The notes: generated from the letters alone by a model not told the origin. A stretch of 40,951 nucleotides of DNA from RGIG1934 sp045122895 (GCA_045122895.1 JBGVIE010000072.1:1-40951), one strand, 5' to 3'; shown: positions 26,519 through 34,549, counted from the stretch's first letter. Program-made: numbers and translations.

Positions 26519-27378
26519 ATGAGGAGTTAGAGTACAAGATGAATAATTTTTTAACACCAGAAGAGATAGCACAATTTACTGTCAATTCCGGAATCAAAAA
26601 AGCCAATATGAAATGGTACAAGCAGATATTGCTTGCTATAATGTCAGGTATTTTTATTGCATTAGCCGCTAATGGTTCATCGGCAGCAAGCTACGGAATC
26701 ACACCGGTGGGATTATCGAAAGCATTGGCAGGAACACTTTTTGCGACTGGTCTTATCTTCGTAGTGATTGCAGGTGGTGAGTTGTTTACGGGTAACTGCC
26801 TGATAATGATGTCTGTCCTTGACAAAAAAACAAAGTTACGCCAGATGATTGCAAACTTAATATGTGTGTATTTTGGTAATTTTATAGGCTCTGTTTTGAT
26901 ATGTTTTATGGCATATCACTCATCACAGTATGATATGGATGGAGGGCTACTTGGAGCGTCTACCATAAAAACAGCAGTTGCAAAGTGTTCATTTGGATTT
27001 AAAGAGGCATTTTTTATGGGTGTCTTATGTAACATAATCGTGTGCCTTGCAGTCTGGGTAGCAAGTGCTGCAAAAGACATTGCAGGTAAAGTGCTGGTGA
27101 TTTTATTTCCTATATACTTATTCGTGTCAGCCGGATTTGAGCACAGCGTAGCTAATATGTACTACATAACAGCAGGGCTTTTTGCAAAGTGCAATGACAA
27201 GTATGTAGAAGTAGCAAAGACTGCGTATGGAATAACACCGGAAAAGCTTGAACAACTGAATATTAAAAATTTTCTTATAGGAAACCTCGTACCTGTAACA
27301 CTTGGAAACATCGTTGGTGGTGCAATACTCATAGCAGGTATGTATTGGTTAATATATATTCCGAAGAAAAATGCTTGA
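26494..27378 (+). CDS. Formate/nitrite transporter family channel (FocA/NirC type)
   Basis: About 294 residues with six hydrophobic spans. The N-terminus NNFLTPEEIAQFTVNSGIKKANM, then SGIFIALAANGSSAAS, GGELFTGNCLIMM (the FNT signature near the pore), and FVSAGFEHSVANMYYI with the conserved FEHSVAN motif and central His. FNT pentamers move formate, nitrite or similar anions across the plasma membrane; fermentative Lachnospiraceae use them for formate export. The start is uncertain: ATG 26494 has GAGGGA at good spacing but lies in a hairpin; ATG 26539 gives the more usual FNT N-terminus and has GAGGAG 12 bases upstream. It interrupts the common rpoC-rpsL order. Substrate is not certain. Confidence 0.9.
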   Translation: MKIKLLSFYEELEYKMNNFLTPEEIAQFTVNSGIKKANMKWYKQILLAIMSGIFIALAANGSSAASYGITPVGLSKALAGTLFATGLIFVVIAGGELFTGNCLIMMSVLDKKTKLRQMIANLICVYFGNFIGSVLICFMAYHSSQYDMDGGLLGASTIKTAVAKCSFGFKEAFFMGVLCNIIVCLAVWVASAAKDIAGKVLVILFPIYLFVSAGFEHSVANMYYITAGLFAKCNDKYVEVAKTAYGITPEKLEQLNIKNFLIGNLVPVTLGNIVGGAILIAGMYWLIYIPKKNA

Positions 27379-27403
27379 CATTGATGTTTTGCAAATATAT
27401 AAT
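27375..27403 (+). promoter_or_regulatory. Perfect consensus promoter of the rpsL operon
   Basis: TTGACA (27375-27380), 17 bases, TATAAT (27398-27403). The -35 box contains the TGA stop codon of the transporter gene. Transcription should begin near 27410, at the left arm of the hairpin that follows. Confidence 0.9.
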
Positions 27404-27407
27404 AAAT

Positions 27408-27443
27408 GGGCGTGCACAAAAACGCCCTTTTGTTTTTGTGTGC
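27408..27443 (+). terminator. Terminator/5' leader with two mutually exclusive hairpins
   Basis: Hairpin 1: GGGCGT (27408-27413) with ACGCCC (27422-27427), then TTTTGTTTTTG, a terminator for the transporter gene. Hairpin 2: 27412-27423 with 27432-27443, 12 contiguous pairs including two G-U (core CACAAAAAC/GTTTTTGTG). The two share bases and cannot coexist. Confidence 0.65.
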
Positions 27444-27500
27444 AAAAAGGTTAACAAATAAGGCCTAGAAACAATATTTCATAATCAGGAGGTGAAAATA

Positions 27501-27920
27501 ATGCCTACATTTAACCAGTTAGTAAGAAAAGGAAGACAGACAGCAGAGAAGAAATCTACTGCACCAGCTCTTTTAAAGGGGTATAACTCTCTTAAGAAGA
27601 AAGCTACTGATACAGCAGCTCCACAGAAGAGAGGTGTTTGTACAGCCGTTAAGACAGCTACTCCTAAGAAGCCTAACTCAGCTCTTAGAAAGATCGCCAG
27701 AGTTCGTTTATCAAATGGTATCGAAGTAACTAGCTACATCCCAGGTGAAGGACACAACCTTCAGGAACATAGTGTTGTTCTTATCCGTGGTGGTAGAGTA
27801 AAGGACTTACCAGGTACAAGATATCATATTGTTAGAGGTACTCTTGATACAGCAGGTGTTGCAAAGAGACGCCAGGCTCGTTCTAAGTACGGAGCTAAGA
27901 GACCAAAAGACGCTAAATAG
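27501..27920 (+). CDS. rpsL: Ribosomal protein S12
   Basis: 139 residues from ATG 27501, behind AGGAGGTG; the in-frame GTG at 27492 is part of that site. The length includes the ~15-residue insertion common in Clostridia (LKKKATDTAAPQKRG). TATPKKPNSALRK and RGGRVKDLPG carry lysines at both classic streptomycin positions (Lys57 or neighbour, Lys101), so no resistance change is seen. S12 shapes the decoding centre of the 30S subunit. First gene of the str operon. Confidence 0.97.
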   Translation: MPTFNQLVRKGRQTAEKKSTAPALLKGYNSLKKKATDTAAPQKRGVCTAVKTATPKKPNSALRKIARVRLSNGIEVTSYIPGEGHNLQEHSVVLIRGGRVKDLPGTRYHIVRGTLDTAGVAKRRQARSKYGAKRPKDAK

Positions 27921-28096
27921 GAACAATTTTATTCATGGGTTGAATGAGATAGTGCTCGGATTAGAAATATTGTTTATCTAGTGTTTAGATACATTATAGA
28001 CTATGACCGTGCGCGAAACACATTTATAAGTGAGTACCGTTGAATTAATCAGATAACAACAGACGGTTGTTACAAATTATTAAGGAGGGAAGAACC
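27921..28096 (+). promoter_or_regulatory. rpsL-rpsG intergenic leader
   Basis: 176 bases without a gene. A hairpin TAACAAC / GTTGTTA (28054-28060 with 28066-28072, loop of five) stands 11 bases before the AAGGAGGG site of rpsG. In other bacteria S7 represses its operon by binding this spacer, so a similar role is possible. No clear promoter seen. Confidence 0.4.
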
Positions 28097-28567
28097 GTGC
28101 CACGTAAAGGACATACTCAGAAAAGAGACGTATTAGCAGATCCAATGTACAACAATAAGGTAGTTACAAAGCTTGTCAATAACATTATGTTAGACGGTAA
28201 GAAAGGTGTAGCTCAGAAGATAGTATACGGAGCATTTGCTAGAGTAGAAGAAAAAGCCGGTAAGCCAGCACTTGATGTTTTCGAGGAAGCTATGAACAAC
28301 ATCATGCCAGTACTTGAAGTTAAAGCTAGACGTATTGGTGGTGCAACATACCAGGTGCCAATCGAAGTAAAGGCTGACAGAAGACAGGCTTTAGCTCTTC
28401 GTTGGATTACATTGTATTCACGCAAGAGAGGCGAGAAGACAATGGAAGAGAGATTAGCAGGAGAAATCCTTGATGCAGCTAACAACACAGGTGCATCAGT
28501 TAAGAAAAAAGAAGATATGCACAAGATGGCAGAAGCAAACAAGGCTTTTGCTCACTACAGATTCTAA
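28097..28567 (+). CDS. rpsG: Ribosomal protein S7
   Basis: 156 residues starting with GTG at 28097 (PRKGHTQKRDVLADPMYNN), set by AAGGAGGG ten bases upstream; the frame open from 28067 is leader. S7 starts assembly of the 30S head and contacts the E-site tRNA. Motifs include MLDGKKGVAQKIVYGAF, VKARRIGGATYQVPIEV and RWITLYSRKRGEKTMEERLA. Full length. 61 bp before fusA. Confidence 0.97.
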   Translation: MPRKGHTQKRDVLADPMYNNKVVTKLVNNIMLDGKKGVAQKIVYGAFARVEEKAGKPALDVFEEAMNNIMPVLEVKARRIGGATYQVPIEVKADRRQALALRWITLYSRKRGEKTMEERLAGEILDAANNTGASVKKKEDMHKMAEANKAFAHYRF

Positions 28568-28628
28568 TTGCATTTTGCAGTTACAGTGCGTATTTTGTAT
28601 CTAACAAAATTGTAAAGGAGAAAAAACC

Positions 28629-30746
28629 ATGGCTGGAAGAGAATATCCATTAGAGAGAACCAGAAATATTGGTATTATGGCTCATATTGATGCTGGTAAG
28701 ACAACATTAACAGAGCGTATTCTTTATTATACTGGTGTTAATCATAAAATTGGTGATACTCATGAAGGTACTGCTACAATGGACTGGATGGCTCAGGAGC
28801 AGGAAAGAGGTATCACAATCACTTCAGCAGCTACAACTTGTCATTGGACACTTGAAGAAAATGGTAAGAAGAAAGCTGGAGCACCAGAACATCGTATCAA
28901 CATCATTGATACACCGGGACACGTAGACTTTACTGTAGAAGTTGAACGTTCACTTAGAGTACTTGATGGTGCTGTTGGTGTATTTGATGCACAGAACGGT
29001 GTAGAACCACAGTCAGAAAACGTATGGCGTCAGGCAGATAAGTATGGCGTTCCACGTATGGCATTTATGAACAAGATGGATAAGCTTGGAGCAGATTTCT
29101 ACGGATCATGCGAACAGCTTATTACAAAGCTTGGAAAGAACCCTGTACTTGTACAGATTCCAATCGGTAAGGAAGATGATTTCAAGGGAATTATCGACTT
29201 GTTCGAAATGCAGTCATATATATTTAACAATGATAAAGGTGATGATATCTCTATCGGTGAGATCCCTGATGAGTACAAGGAACAGGCTGAAGAATATCAT
29301 GACAAGCTTATCGAACAGTGTGTAGAACTTGATGAAGAACTTATGGAGAAATACCTTGAAGGCGAAGAACTTTCAATTGCTGATTTAAAGGCAGCATTAA
29401 GAAAGGGTACAATCGCTGGTGATGCTATCCCATGTCTTTGTGGTACAGCATACAAGAACAAGGGTGTTCACAAGCTTCTTGACGCAGTTCTTGAATATAT
29501 GCCAGCTCCTACAGACGTTCCTGATATCACAGGACAGGATGAGGACGGAAATGAAATTACAGTTAAATCTTCAGATGATGAACCATTTGCAGCTTTAGCA
29601 TTCAAGATTATGACTGACCCATTCGTAGGTAAGTTAGCATTCTTTAGAGTTTATGCAGGTACATTAAACGCAGGTTCTTATGTACTTAACTCTTCAAAGG
29701 GCAAAAAGGAAAGAGTTGGACGTATCCTTCAGATGCATGCCAACAACAGAAAAGAAATTGACAAGGTTTACGCTGGAGATATTGCAGCAGCAGTAGGTCT
29801 TAAGGCTACAATCACAGGTGATACAATCTGTGACGAACAGCATCCTGTAATCCTTGAGTCTATGGAATTCCCAGAGCCAGTTATCGAGCTCGCTATCGAG
29901 CCTAAGACAAAGGATGCTCAGGGTAAGATGGGTGAAGCTTTAGTAAAACTTGCTGAAGAAGATCCTACATTCCGTGCACATACAGATCAGGAAACTGGTC
30001 AGACAATCATCGCTGGTATGGGTGAACTTCACCTTGATATCATCGTTGACAGACTTCTCCGTGAATTTAAGGTAGAAGCTAACGTAGGTGCTCCACAGGT
30101 TGCTTACAGAGAAGCAATTACTAAGGCAGTAGATGTTGACAGTAAGTATGCTAAGCAGTCAGGTGGACGTGGTCAGTACGGTCACTGTAAGGTTAGATTT
30201 GAGCCTATGGATGCTAACGGTGATGAGTTATTCAAGTTCGAATCAACAGTAGTTGGTGGTGCTATTCCTAAGGAATATATCCCAGCTGTTGGTGAAGGTA
30301 TTGAAGAGGCTACACAGTCAGGTATCCTTGCAGGATTCCCAGTTGTAGGTGTACACGCTACAGTATATGATGGATCATACCATGAAGTCGATTCATCAGA
30401 AATGGCATTCCACATTGCTGGTTCTATGGCATTTAAGGATGCTATGCAGAAGGCAGCTCCAGTTATTCTTGAGCCTATTATGAAGGTTGAAGTAACTATG
30501 CCTGAAGAATACATGGGTAATGTAATTGGTGGTCTTAACTCACGTCGTGGACGTATTGAGAGCATGGATGACATCAGCGGTGGTAAGATGGTTAAGGCAT
30601 ATGTTCCACTTGCAGAGATGTTTGGATATGCAACAGTACTTCGTTCAGATACACAGGGTCGTGGTAACTACTCTATGTTCTTTGAGAAGTATGAACAGGC
30701 ACCAAAGACAGTTCAGGATAAGGTTGTTGCTTCAAGAACAAAATAA
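28629..30746 (+). CDS. fusA: Elongation factor G
   Basis: 705 residues, full length. G domain: P-loop AHIDAGKTT at residues 18-26, switch region TMDWMAQEQERGITITSAATT, DTPGHVDF and NKMDKLGAD. Domains II-V follow, with FRAHTDQETGQTIIAGMGELHLDI in domain III, GGRGQYGHCKV in domain IV and the C-terminal RGRIESMDD. It drives GTP-dependent translocation on the ribosome and, with RRF, recycling. AAAGGAG precedes the ATG. No resistance change to fusidic acid can be claimed from reading alone. The short gap to tuf holds a separate promoter. Confidence 0.97.
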   Translation: MAGREYPLERTRNIGIMAHIDAGKTTLTERILYYTGVNHKIGDTHEGTATMDWMAQEQERGITITSAATTCHWTLEENGKKKAGAPEHRINIIDTPGHVDFTVEVERSLRVLDGAVGVFDAQNGVEPQSENVWRQADKYGVPRMAFMNKMDKLGADFYGSCEQLITKLGKNPVLVQIPIGKEDDFKGIIDLFEMQSYIFNNDKGDDISIGEIPDEYKEQAEEYHDKLIEQCVELDEELMEKYLEGEELSIADLKAALRKGTIAGDAIPCLCGTAYKNKGVHKLLDAVLEYMPAPTDVPDITGQDEDGNEITVKSSDDEPFAALAFKIMTDPFVGKLAFFRVYAGTLNAGSYVLNSSKGKKERVGRILQMHANNRKEIDKVYAGDIAAAVGLKATITGDTICDEQHPVILESMEFPEPVIELAIEPKTKDAQGKMGEALVKLAEEDPTFRAHTDQETGQTIIAGMGELHLDIIVDRLLREFKVEANVGAPQVAYREAITKAVDVDSKYAKQSGGRGQYGHCKVRFEPMDANGDELFKFESTVVGGAIPKEYIPAVGEGIEEATQSGILAGFPVVGVHATVYDGSYHEVDSSEMAFHIAGSMAFKDAMQKAAPVILEPIMKVEVTMPEEYMGNVIGGLNSRRGRIESMDDISGGKMVKAYVPLAEMFGYATVLRSDTQGRGNYSMFFEKYEQAPKTVQDKVVASRTK

Positions 30747-30772
30747 TATAGCATTTAATTGCTAAATTATGC

Positions 30773-30801
30773 TTGATATTAAGGCAATAATAACATATAA
30801 T
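30773..30801 (+). promoter_or_regulatory. Promoter of tuf
   Basis: TTGATA (30773-30778), 17 bases, TATAAT (30796-30801). It lets tuf be made in excess over the upstream str-operon genes. Confidence 0.8.
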
Positions 30802-30814
30802 AAAGAAAGCCAAT

Positions 30815-30839
30815 GCCTAAGGGAGATACTCCCTTGGGC
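30815..30839 (+). promoter_or_regulatory. Stable hairpin at the 5' end of tuf mRNA
   Basis: GCCTAAGGGAG, loop ATA, CTCCCTTGGGC: 11 pairs with one G-U. It begins about seven bases after the predicted start of transcription and has no T-run, so it is more likely a 5' stability element or binding site than a terminator. Confidence 0.5.
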
Positions 30840-30878
30840 TAACAAAATAAGATCGTTATATAAGGAGGATTATAAAAA

Positions 30879-32072
30879 ATGGCTAAAGCTAAATTTGAGA
30901 GAACAAAACCACATGCTAACATTGGTACAATCGGACACGTTGACCATGGTAAAACAACATTAACAGCAGCTATTACAAAGACACTTTCTGAAAGAGTAGC
31001 TGGTAACGCAGCAGTAGATTTCGAAAACATCGATAAAGCTCCAGAAGAAAGAGAAAGAGGTATCACAATCTCTACAGCTCACGTTGAGTACGAAACAGAC
31101 AACAGACATTATGCTCACGTTGACTGTCCAGGACATGCTGACTACGTTAAGAACATGATCACTGGTGCTGCACAGATGGATGGTGCTATCCTCGTTGTTG
31201 CTGCAACTGATGGTGTTATGGCTCAGACAAAGGAACATATCTTACTTTCTCGTCAGGTAGGTGTTCCTTACATCGTAGTATTCATGAACAAGTGTGATAT
31301 GGTTGATGATGATGAACTTCTTGAATTAGTAGAAATGGATATCAGAGACTTATTAAATGAATATGAATTCCCAGGTGATGATACACCAATCATCCAGGGT
31401 TCAGCTCTTAAGGCACTTGAAGATCCTAACGGAGAATGGGGCGATAAGATCATGGAACTTATGGCTGCAGTTGACGAATGGATTCCAAACCCAGAAAGAG
31501 ATACAGATAAGCCTTTCCTTATGCCAGTAGAAGACGTATTCACAATCACAGGTCGTGGTACAGTTGCTACAGGTAGAGTAGAAAGAGGAACACTTCACGT
31601 TAACGATGAAGTTGAAATCCTTGGTGTTTCTGAAGATGTTCGTAAGACAGTTGTAACTGGTATCGAAATGTTCAGAAAGCTTCTTGATGAAGCTCAGGCT
31701 GGTGATAACATCGGTGCTCTTCTTAGAGGTGTTCAGAGAACAGATATCGTTAGAGGTCAGGTTATCGCTAAACCAGGTACAGTAACATGTCATAAGAAGT
31801 TTACAGCTCAGGTTTACGTATTAACAAAGGATGAAGGTGGACGTCATACTCCATTCTTCAACAACTATCGTCCACAGTTCTACTTCAGAACAACAGACGT
31901 AACAGGTGTTTGTGAATTACCAGCAGGAACAGAAATGTGTATGCCAGGTGATAACGTAGAAATGACAGTAGAACTTATCCACCCAATCGCTATGGAGCAG
32001 GGTCTTGGATTCGCTATCCGTGAAGGTGGTAGAACAGTAGGTTCTGGTAAGGTTGCTACAATCGTTGAATAA
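30879..32072 (+). CDS. tuf: Elongation factor Tu
   Basis: 397 residues. G domain: GHVDHGKTT at 19-27, IDKAPEERERGITIST (switch I), DCPGHADYVKNMITGAAQMDG (in two parts), NKCDMVDD and SALKALE. Domain II starts near FLMPVEDVFTITGRGTVATGRV, domain III ends with GRTVGSGKVATIVE. It brings aminoacyl-tRNA to the ribosome as a GTP complex. ATAAGGAGGA is seven bases before the ATG. Codon use is strongly biased to a few codons, as expected for a very highly expressed gene. A terminator follows. Confidence 0.98.
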   Translation: MAKAKFERTKPHANIGTIGHVDHGKTTLTAAITKTLSERVAGNAAVDFENIDKAPEERERGITISTAHVEYETDNRHYAHVDCPGHADYVKNMITGAAQMDGAILVVAATDGVMAQTKEHILLSRQVGVPYIVVFMNKCDMVDDDELLELVEMDIRDLLNEYEFPGDDTPIIQGSALKALEDPNGEWGDKIMELMAAVDEWIPNPERDTDKPFLMPVEDVFTITGRGTVATGRVERGTLHVNDEVEILGVSEDVRKTVVTGIEMFRKLLDEAQAGDNIGALLRGVQRTDIVRGQVIAKPGTVTCHKKFTAQVYVLTKDEGGRHTPFFNNYRPQFYFRTTDVTGVCELPAGTEMCMPGDNVEMTVELIHPIAMEQGLGFAIREGGRTVGSGKVATIVE

Positions 32073-32116
32073 TCTACGCGAAAGCAATGAAATAAGTGCC
32101 GTATAGGCGATAATAA

Positions 32117-32151
32117 AAGGGACTGCAAGCTTGCTTGAAAGTCCCTTTTTT
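32117..32151 (+). terminator. Terminator of tuf
   Basis: AAGGGACT (32117-32124) pairs with AGTCCCTT (32140-32147), followed by TTTT. A small palindrome GCAAGCTTGC fills the loop. Confidence 0.9.
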
Positions 32152-32160
32152 AGCGTCTTT

Positions 32161-32210
32161 GCGGGCATTTAGTGAATGCCAGCGACCGAGAAAATGCGAA
32201 GCATTTTTCG
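32161..32210. repeat. Double-hairpin palindromic intergenic sequence (REP-like)
   Basis: GGCATT-TAGTG-AATGCC (32164-32180) is followed by a ten-pair hairpin CGAGAAAATGC / GCATTTTTCG with one bulged G (32187-32210). The GC-rich, hairpin-paired style is like repetitive extragenic palindromes of gut Clostridia, but only one copy is in this window. Confidence 0.45.
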
Positions 32211-32235
32211 AGGTAGGTGCTTAGCTCAAAAATAA

Positions 32236-32277
32236 TTTTAGAAACAGGGAAGTTATTTGACTTCCCTGTTTCTAAAA
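32236..32277. repeat. 18-bp perfect inverted repeat
   Basis: Left arm 32236-32253 (core AGAAACAGGGAAGT), loop TATTTG, right arm 32260-32277. No T-run follows on the + strand; on the - strand a looser T-rich tract follows. It may be a terminator for leftward transcription or a small mobile palindrome. Confidence 0.7.
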
Positions 32278-32317
32278 AATCTTTATTCAAATATTAAAAT
32301 CTAAGTATTAAATCATT

Positions 32318-32459
32318 CTAACTGTTCAGAGCCAACCTCAAAAACTGGAGTTTTTTCGGTGTGGCGTATCCGCCAAATAAACTTTAAAAGAAAAAATTTC
32401 ATGGATGCAAGCATCCTTCTCTTTTTTCTTTTAAAGTTTGCTTGGCTCTGAACAGTTAC
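32318..32459. mobile_element. MITE-like element, 142 bp, 17-bp TIRs, 8-bp target duplication
   Basis: TAACTGTTCAGAGCCAA at 32319-32335 is repeated in perfect inverse at 32442-32458. AAATCATT flanks it on both sides (32310-32317 and 32460-32467), as expected of a target-site duplication. Inside is an 18-bp perfect inverted repeat (32379-32396 with 32422-32439) enclosing GGATGC-AA-GCATCC (32403-32416), and two smaller hairpins on the left (32340-32355 and 32362-32375). No ORF. This looks like a non-autonomous element moved by an unlinked transposase; as RNA it would fold into a long nested stem. Confidence 0.72.
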
Positions 32460-32467
32460 AAATCATT

Positions 32468-32865
32468 TAAAATAATAACTAAACAGTTCGAATATCAATT
32501 TTTTTATATATTAAAATATAAATTACTCAAATATAATCATAATATTATTCAATAATTATCAATTAAACCCCAATAAAAGTGCTAATCAATATCTACTCTA
32601 TGCGCATGGAACTAATCTTGAGAAATTTTTAATTGAATTGGAAGGACAAAAAGGTGAACAATAATACTGAAGAATAAATATTTCCAGAGATTAACCATTG
32701 ATAGTTTATGGATTAAAAGATTTAATAAATGCGGTTGCACATAATATCACATTTGGGTCTATATTATTCTACACTATCCTCTTTTCTTATGGTACAATGT
32801 ATGTAAAGATATGAGAATTTTATGTAGAAATAAGTTGACGATGCAATCTATGAGAGGAGGTATTA
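32468..32865 (+). other. AT-rich non-coding stretch with possible gene remnant
   Basis: No intact gene. One frame (about 32566-32664) reads NPNKSANQYLLYAHGTNLEK and on to a TAA; it looks protein-like but has no start and no family I recognise, so it may be the tail of a decayed gene. Near 32780-32800 TGGTACAAT resembles an extended -10 for the next gene, without a good -35. AGAGGAGG at 32851-32859 is the ribosome binding site of the gene at 32867. Confidence 0.35.
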
Positions 32866-32866
32866 T

Positions 32867-33373
32867 ATGTTACACCCGGATAAAGTTTTAGTAGAAGCCA
32901 AGAAGAAAGAAGATGAAAATTATAAATTTCGTAGTTTCTTGAAGGGACATGCGGATGAGGAAGAATTAGATGAGCAGTTTCTACGACTGCACAAAGAAAT
33001 GTTTGCTGATTACGATTGTAGTAAGTGCAGAAATTGCTGCAAGATGTACAAGGGAAGCATACCAGAAAAGGATTTAAAAAAAGATGCGGAATATTTAGGT
33101 ATTACAGTAGAACAGTTTATTGATTTCTTTTTGGAAAAAGAGGAATTTGGAATTGGATATCATACGAAACATAAGCCGTGTGACTTTTTACAGGAAGATG
33201 GAAACTGTAAACTTGGGGATTGCAAACCGGATAGTTGTAAGAAATATCCTTATACTGACCAGCCGGAAAGGTTGTGTAGTTTGCTTGGGATGTTAGATAC
33301 CATTTCCATCTGCCCGGTTGCTTTTGAAATATTTGAGCGTTTGAAGAAAGAATATGGATTTAGGAGAAGGTAG
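32867..33373 (+). CDS. YkgJ-family cysteine cluster protein
   Basis: 168 residues. It has the family hallmark CSKCRNCCK (CxxCxxCC) near residues 51-59, then CDFLQEDGNCKLGDCKPDSCKKYP around 105-130, the Cys set thought to bind zinc or an iron-sulfur cluster (CxxCxxCC/UPF0153 family). The N-terminal third is charged and helical. No signal peptide or membrane span, so cytoplasmic. AGAGGAGG gives a strong ribosome binding site. It lies eight bases before the next gene and is surely co-transcribed with it. The biochemical role of the family is not established. Confidence 0.85.
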   Translation: MLHPDKVLVEAKKKEDENYKFRSFLKGHADEEELDEQFLRLHKEMFADYDCSKCRNCCKMYKGSIPEKDLKKDAEYLGITVEQFIDFFLEKEEFGIGYHTKHKPCDFLQEDGNCKLGDCKPDSCKKYPYTDQPERLCSLLGMLDTISICPVAFEIFERLKKEYGFRRR

Positions 33374-33381
33374 AGGAACAT

Positions 33382-34395
33382 ATGAGAAAAGAAGCATCTA
33401 TAGAACAATGGAAAACATTATATGAGGCAGGAACGCACATTAAGGAGCTGAAACCATGGGAAAAGTTCTGGGATATGGATTTAATCGGTATCAGATATGG
33501 TGCTGAAGATAAAACGATTTTCTTTAGTATACTAGGTCGAGGCGGTGATTGTTATGGAATAACCGTCTATGAAGGATACGAGGGTCTAAATAGCTTTCTT
33601 ATGCTTACTATGCAGGAACGTATGAATCTGTCTCCGGAATATACGATGTTTAACCAAAGAAATCTCACCTGCTATTGGGGGAATCGTGACGAATTATCTG
33701 ATAAACAAAGAAAGATTATTAAAGAATTAGGATATAGATATCGTGGAAAAAATCAGTGGCTGTATTTTATGTCTTTTGAGCCGGGATATTATCCATATAA
33801 TATGGACGAGGAAGAAGTATTGCGCATGAGCGAGTATTTACAGGATTTGGAACTGGCTCTGCGTTACTATGATGAAACAGACATTCAGATTGATTTTGAA
33901 TCGGGAAATATGTTTCTGTTTTCTTTTGGAAAAGATAAGAAAACATGGGATTTTGGTGAAGAGCCACTTCCTTTTACAGCTTTTCAATTTGGGAATTTAC
34001 TGATTACAGATGAAGATTTGCTCTCAGACCTGGAAAAATCCACGAAATGCAATGCTGTTTTAGAGGCGGATGTATCTGTGTTAGGAGCAGCCGTTACGGA
34101 TAAAAAGTATGATCGCCCTGCAAATCCGGCATTGTCGTTATTGGGAGATGCCAATACAGGAACTATCATTAAATTTGAAATGCTTGGGCCGGAAGACGAT
34201 GCAATTGTAATGCTGGCAGAAATTATGATAGATTTTATTTTTCAGTTTGGAGCACCGAAGGAAATAAGGGTGTCAAATGTAATTGTGGAAGCAGGGCTAG
34301 AGCAGATATGTAATGTGTGTGGTATTAAACTGCGTAGAGTAAAAAGATTAAAAGGATTAGAAGAATTCAAATATAGCATACAGAGGTTTAGATAG
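33382..34395 (+). CDS. Hypothetical protein, DUF7309/DUF6930-like
   Basis: 337 residues, cytoplasmic, no membrane spans. The start EASIEQWKTLYEAGTHIKEL then PWEKFWDMDLIGIRYG and ILGRGGDCYGITVYEGYEGL resembles the N-terminal DUF7309 region of Firmicutes proteins that also carry a C-terminal DUF6930 region. The second half (about 195-337: AVLEADVSVLGAAV..., then FIFQFGAPKEIRVSNVIVEAG) fits that second part. No catalytic motif is recognised. Position eight bases after the cysteine-cluster gene suggests linked work. A terminator follows about 45 bases after the stop. Confidence 0.7.
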   Translation: MRKEASIEQWKTLYEAGTHIKELKPWEKFWDMDLIGIRYGAEDKTIFFSILGRGGDCYGITVYEGYEGLNSFLMLTMQERMNLSPEYTMFNQRNLTCYWGNRDELSDKQRKIIKELGYRYRGKNQWLYFMSFEPGYYPYNMDEEEVLRMSEYLQDLELALRYYDETDIQIDFESGNMFLFSFGKDKKTWDFGEEPLPFTAFQFGNLLITDEDLLSDLEKSTKCNAVLEADVSVLGAAVTDKKYDRPANPALSLLGDANTGTIIKFEMLGPEDDAIVMLAEIMIDFIFQFGAPKEIRVSNVIVEAGLEQICNVCGIKLRRVKRLKGLEEFKYSIQRFR

Positions 34396-34439
34396 TAGTG
34401 GTCAAATAAGTTATCATAGAATGAAAAGCATATACAAAG

Positions 34440-34468
34440 GGCGAAATATAAGTATTTCGTCTTTTTTT
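34440..34468 (+). terminator. Terminator of the two-gene unit
   Basis: GGCGAAATA (34440-34448), loop TAAG, TATTTCGTC (34453-34461) and seven T. Nine pairs including one G-U. Confidence 0.85.
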
Positions 34469-34483
34469 ATGTAATAAAACAAC

Positions 34484-34512
34484 TTGTCATAGAGCAAAGG
34501 AAATGGTAATAT
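34484..34512 (+). promoter_or_regulatory. Promoter of the TetR-surface protein unit
   Basis: TTGTCA (34484-34489), 17 bases, TAATAT (34507-34512), with TGG before the -10 (extended -10). Confidence 0.7.
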
Positions 34513-34518
34513 ATATGT

Positions 34519-34534
34519 AAATGAGCGTTTATTT
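34519..34534. promoter_or_regulatory. Candidate TetR operator
   Basis: AAATGAGCGTTTATTT, an imperfect 16-bp palindrome covering the expected transcription start, close to the AAATGAxCGTTCATTT shape of many TetR-family autoregulatory sites. It lies 16 bp before the tetR start. Confidence 0.5.
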
Positions 34535-34549
34535 ATAAAAGGAGTTAGT

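Noticed and set aside
27501..27920. Streptomycin-resistance change in S12
   Set aside because: Lysines are present at both classical positions.
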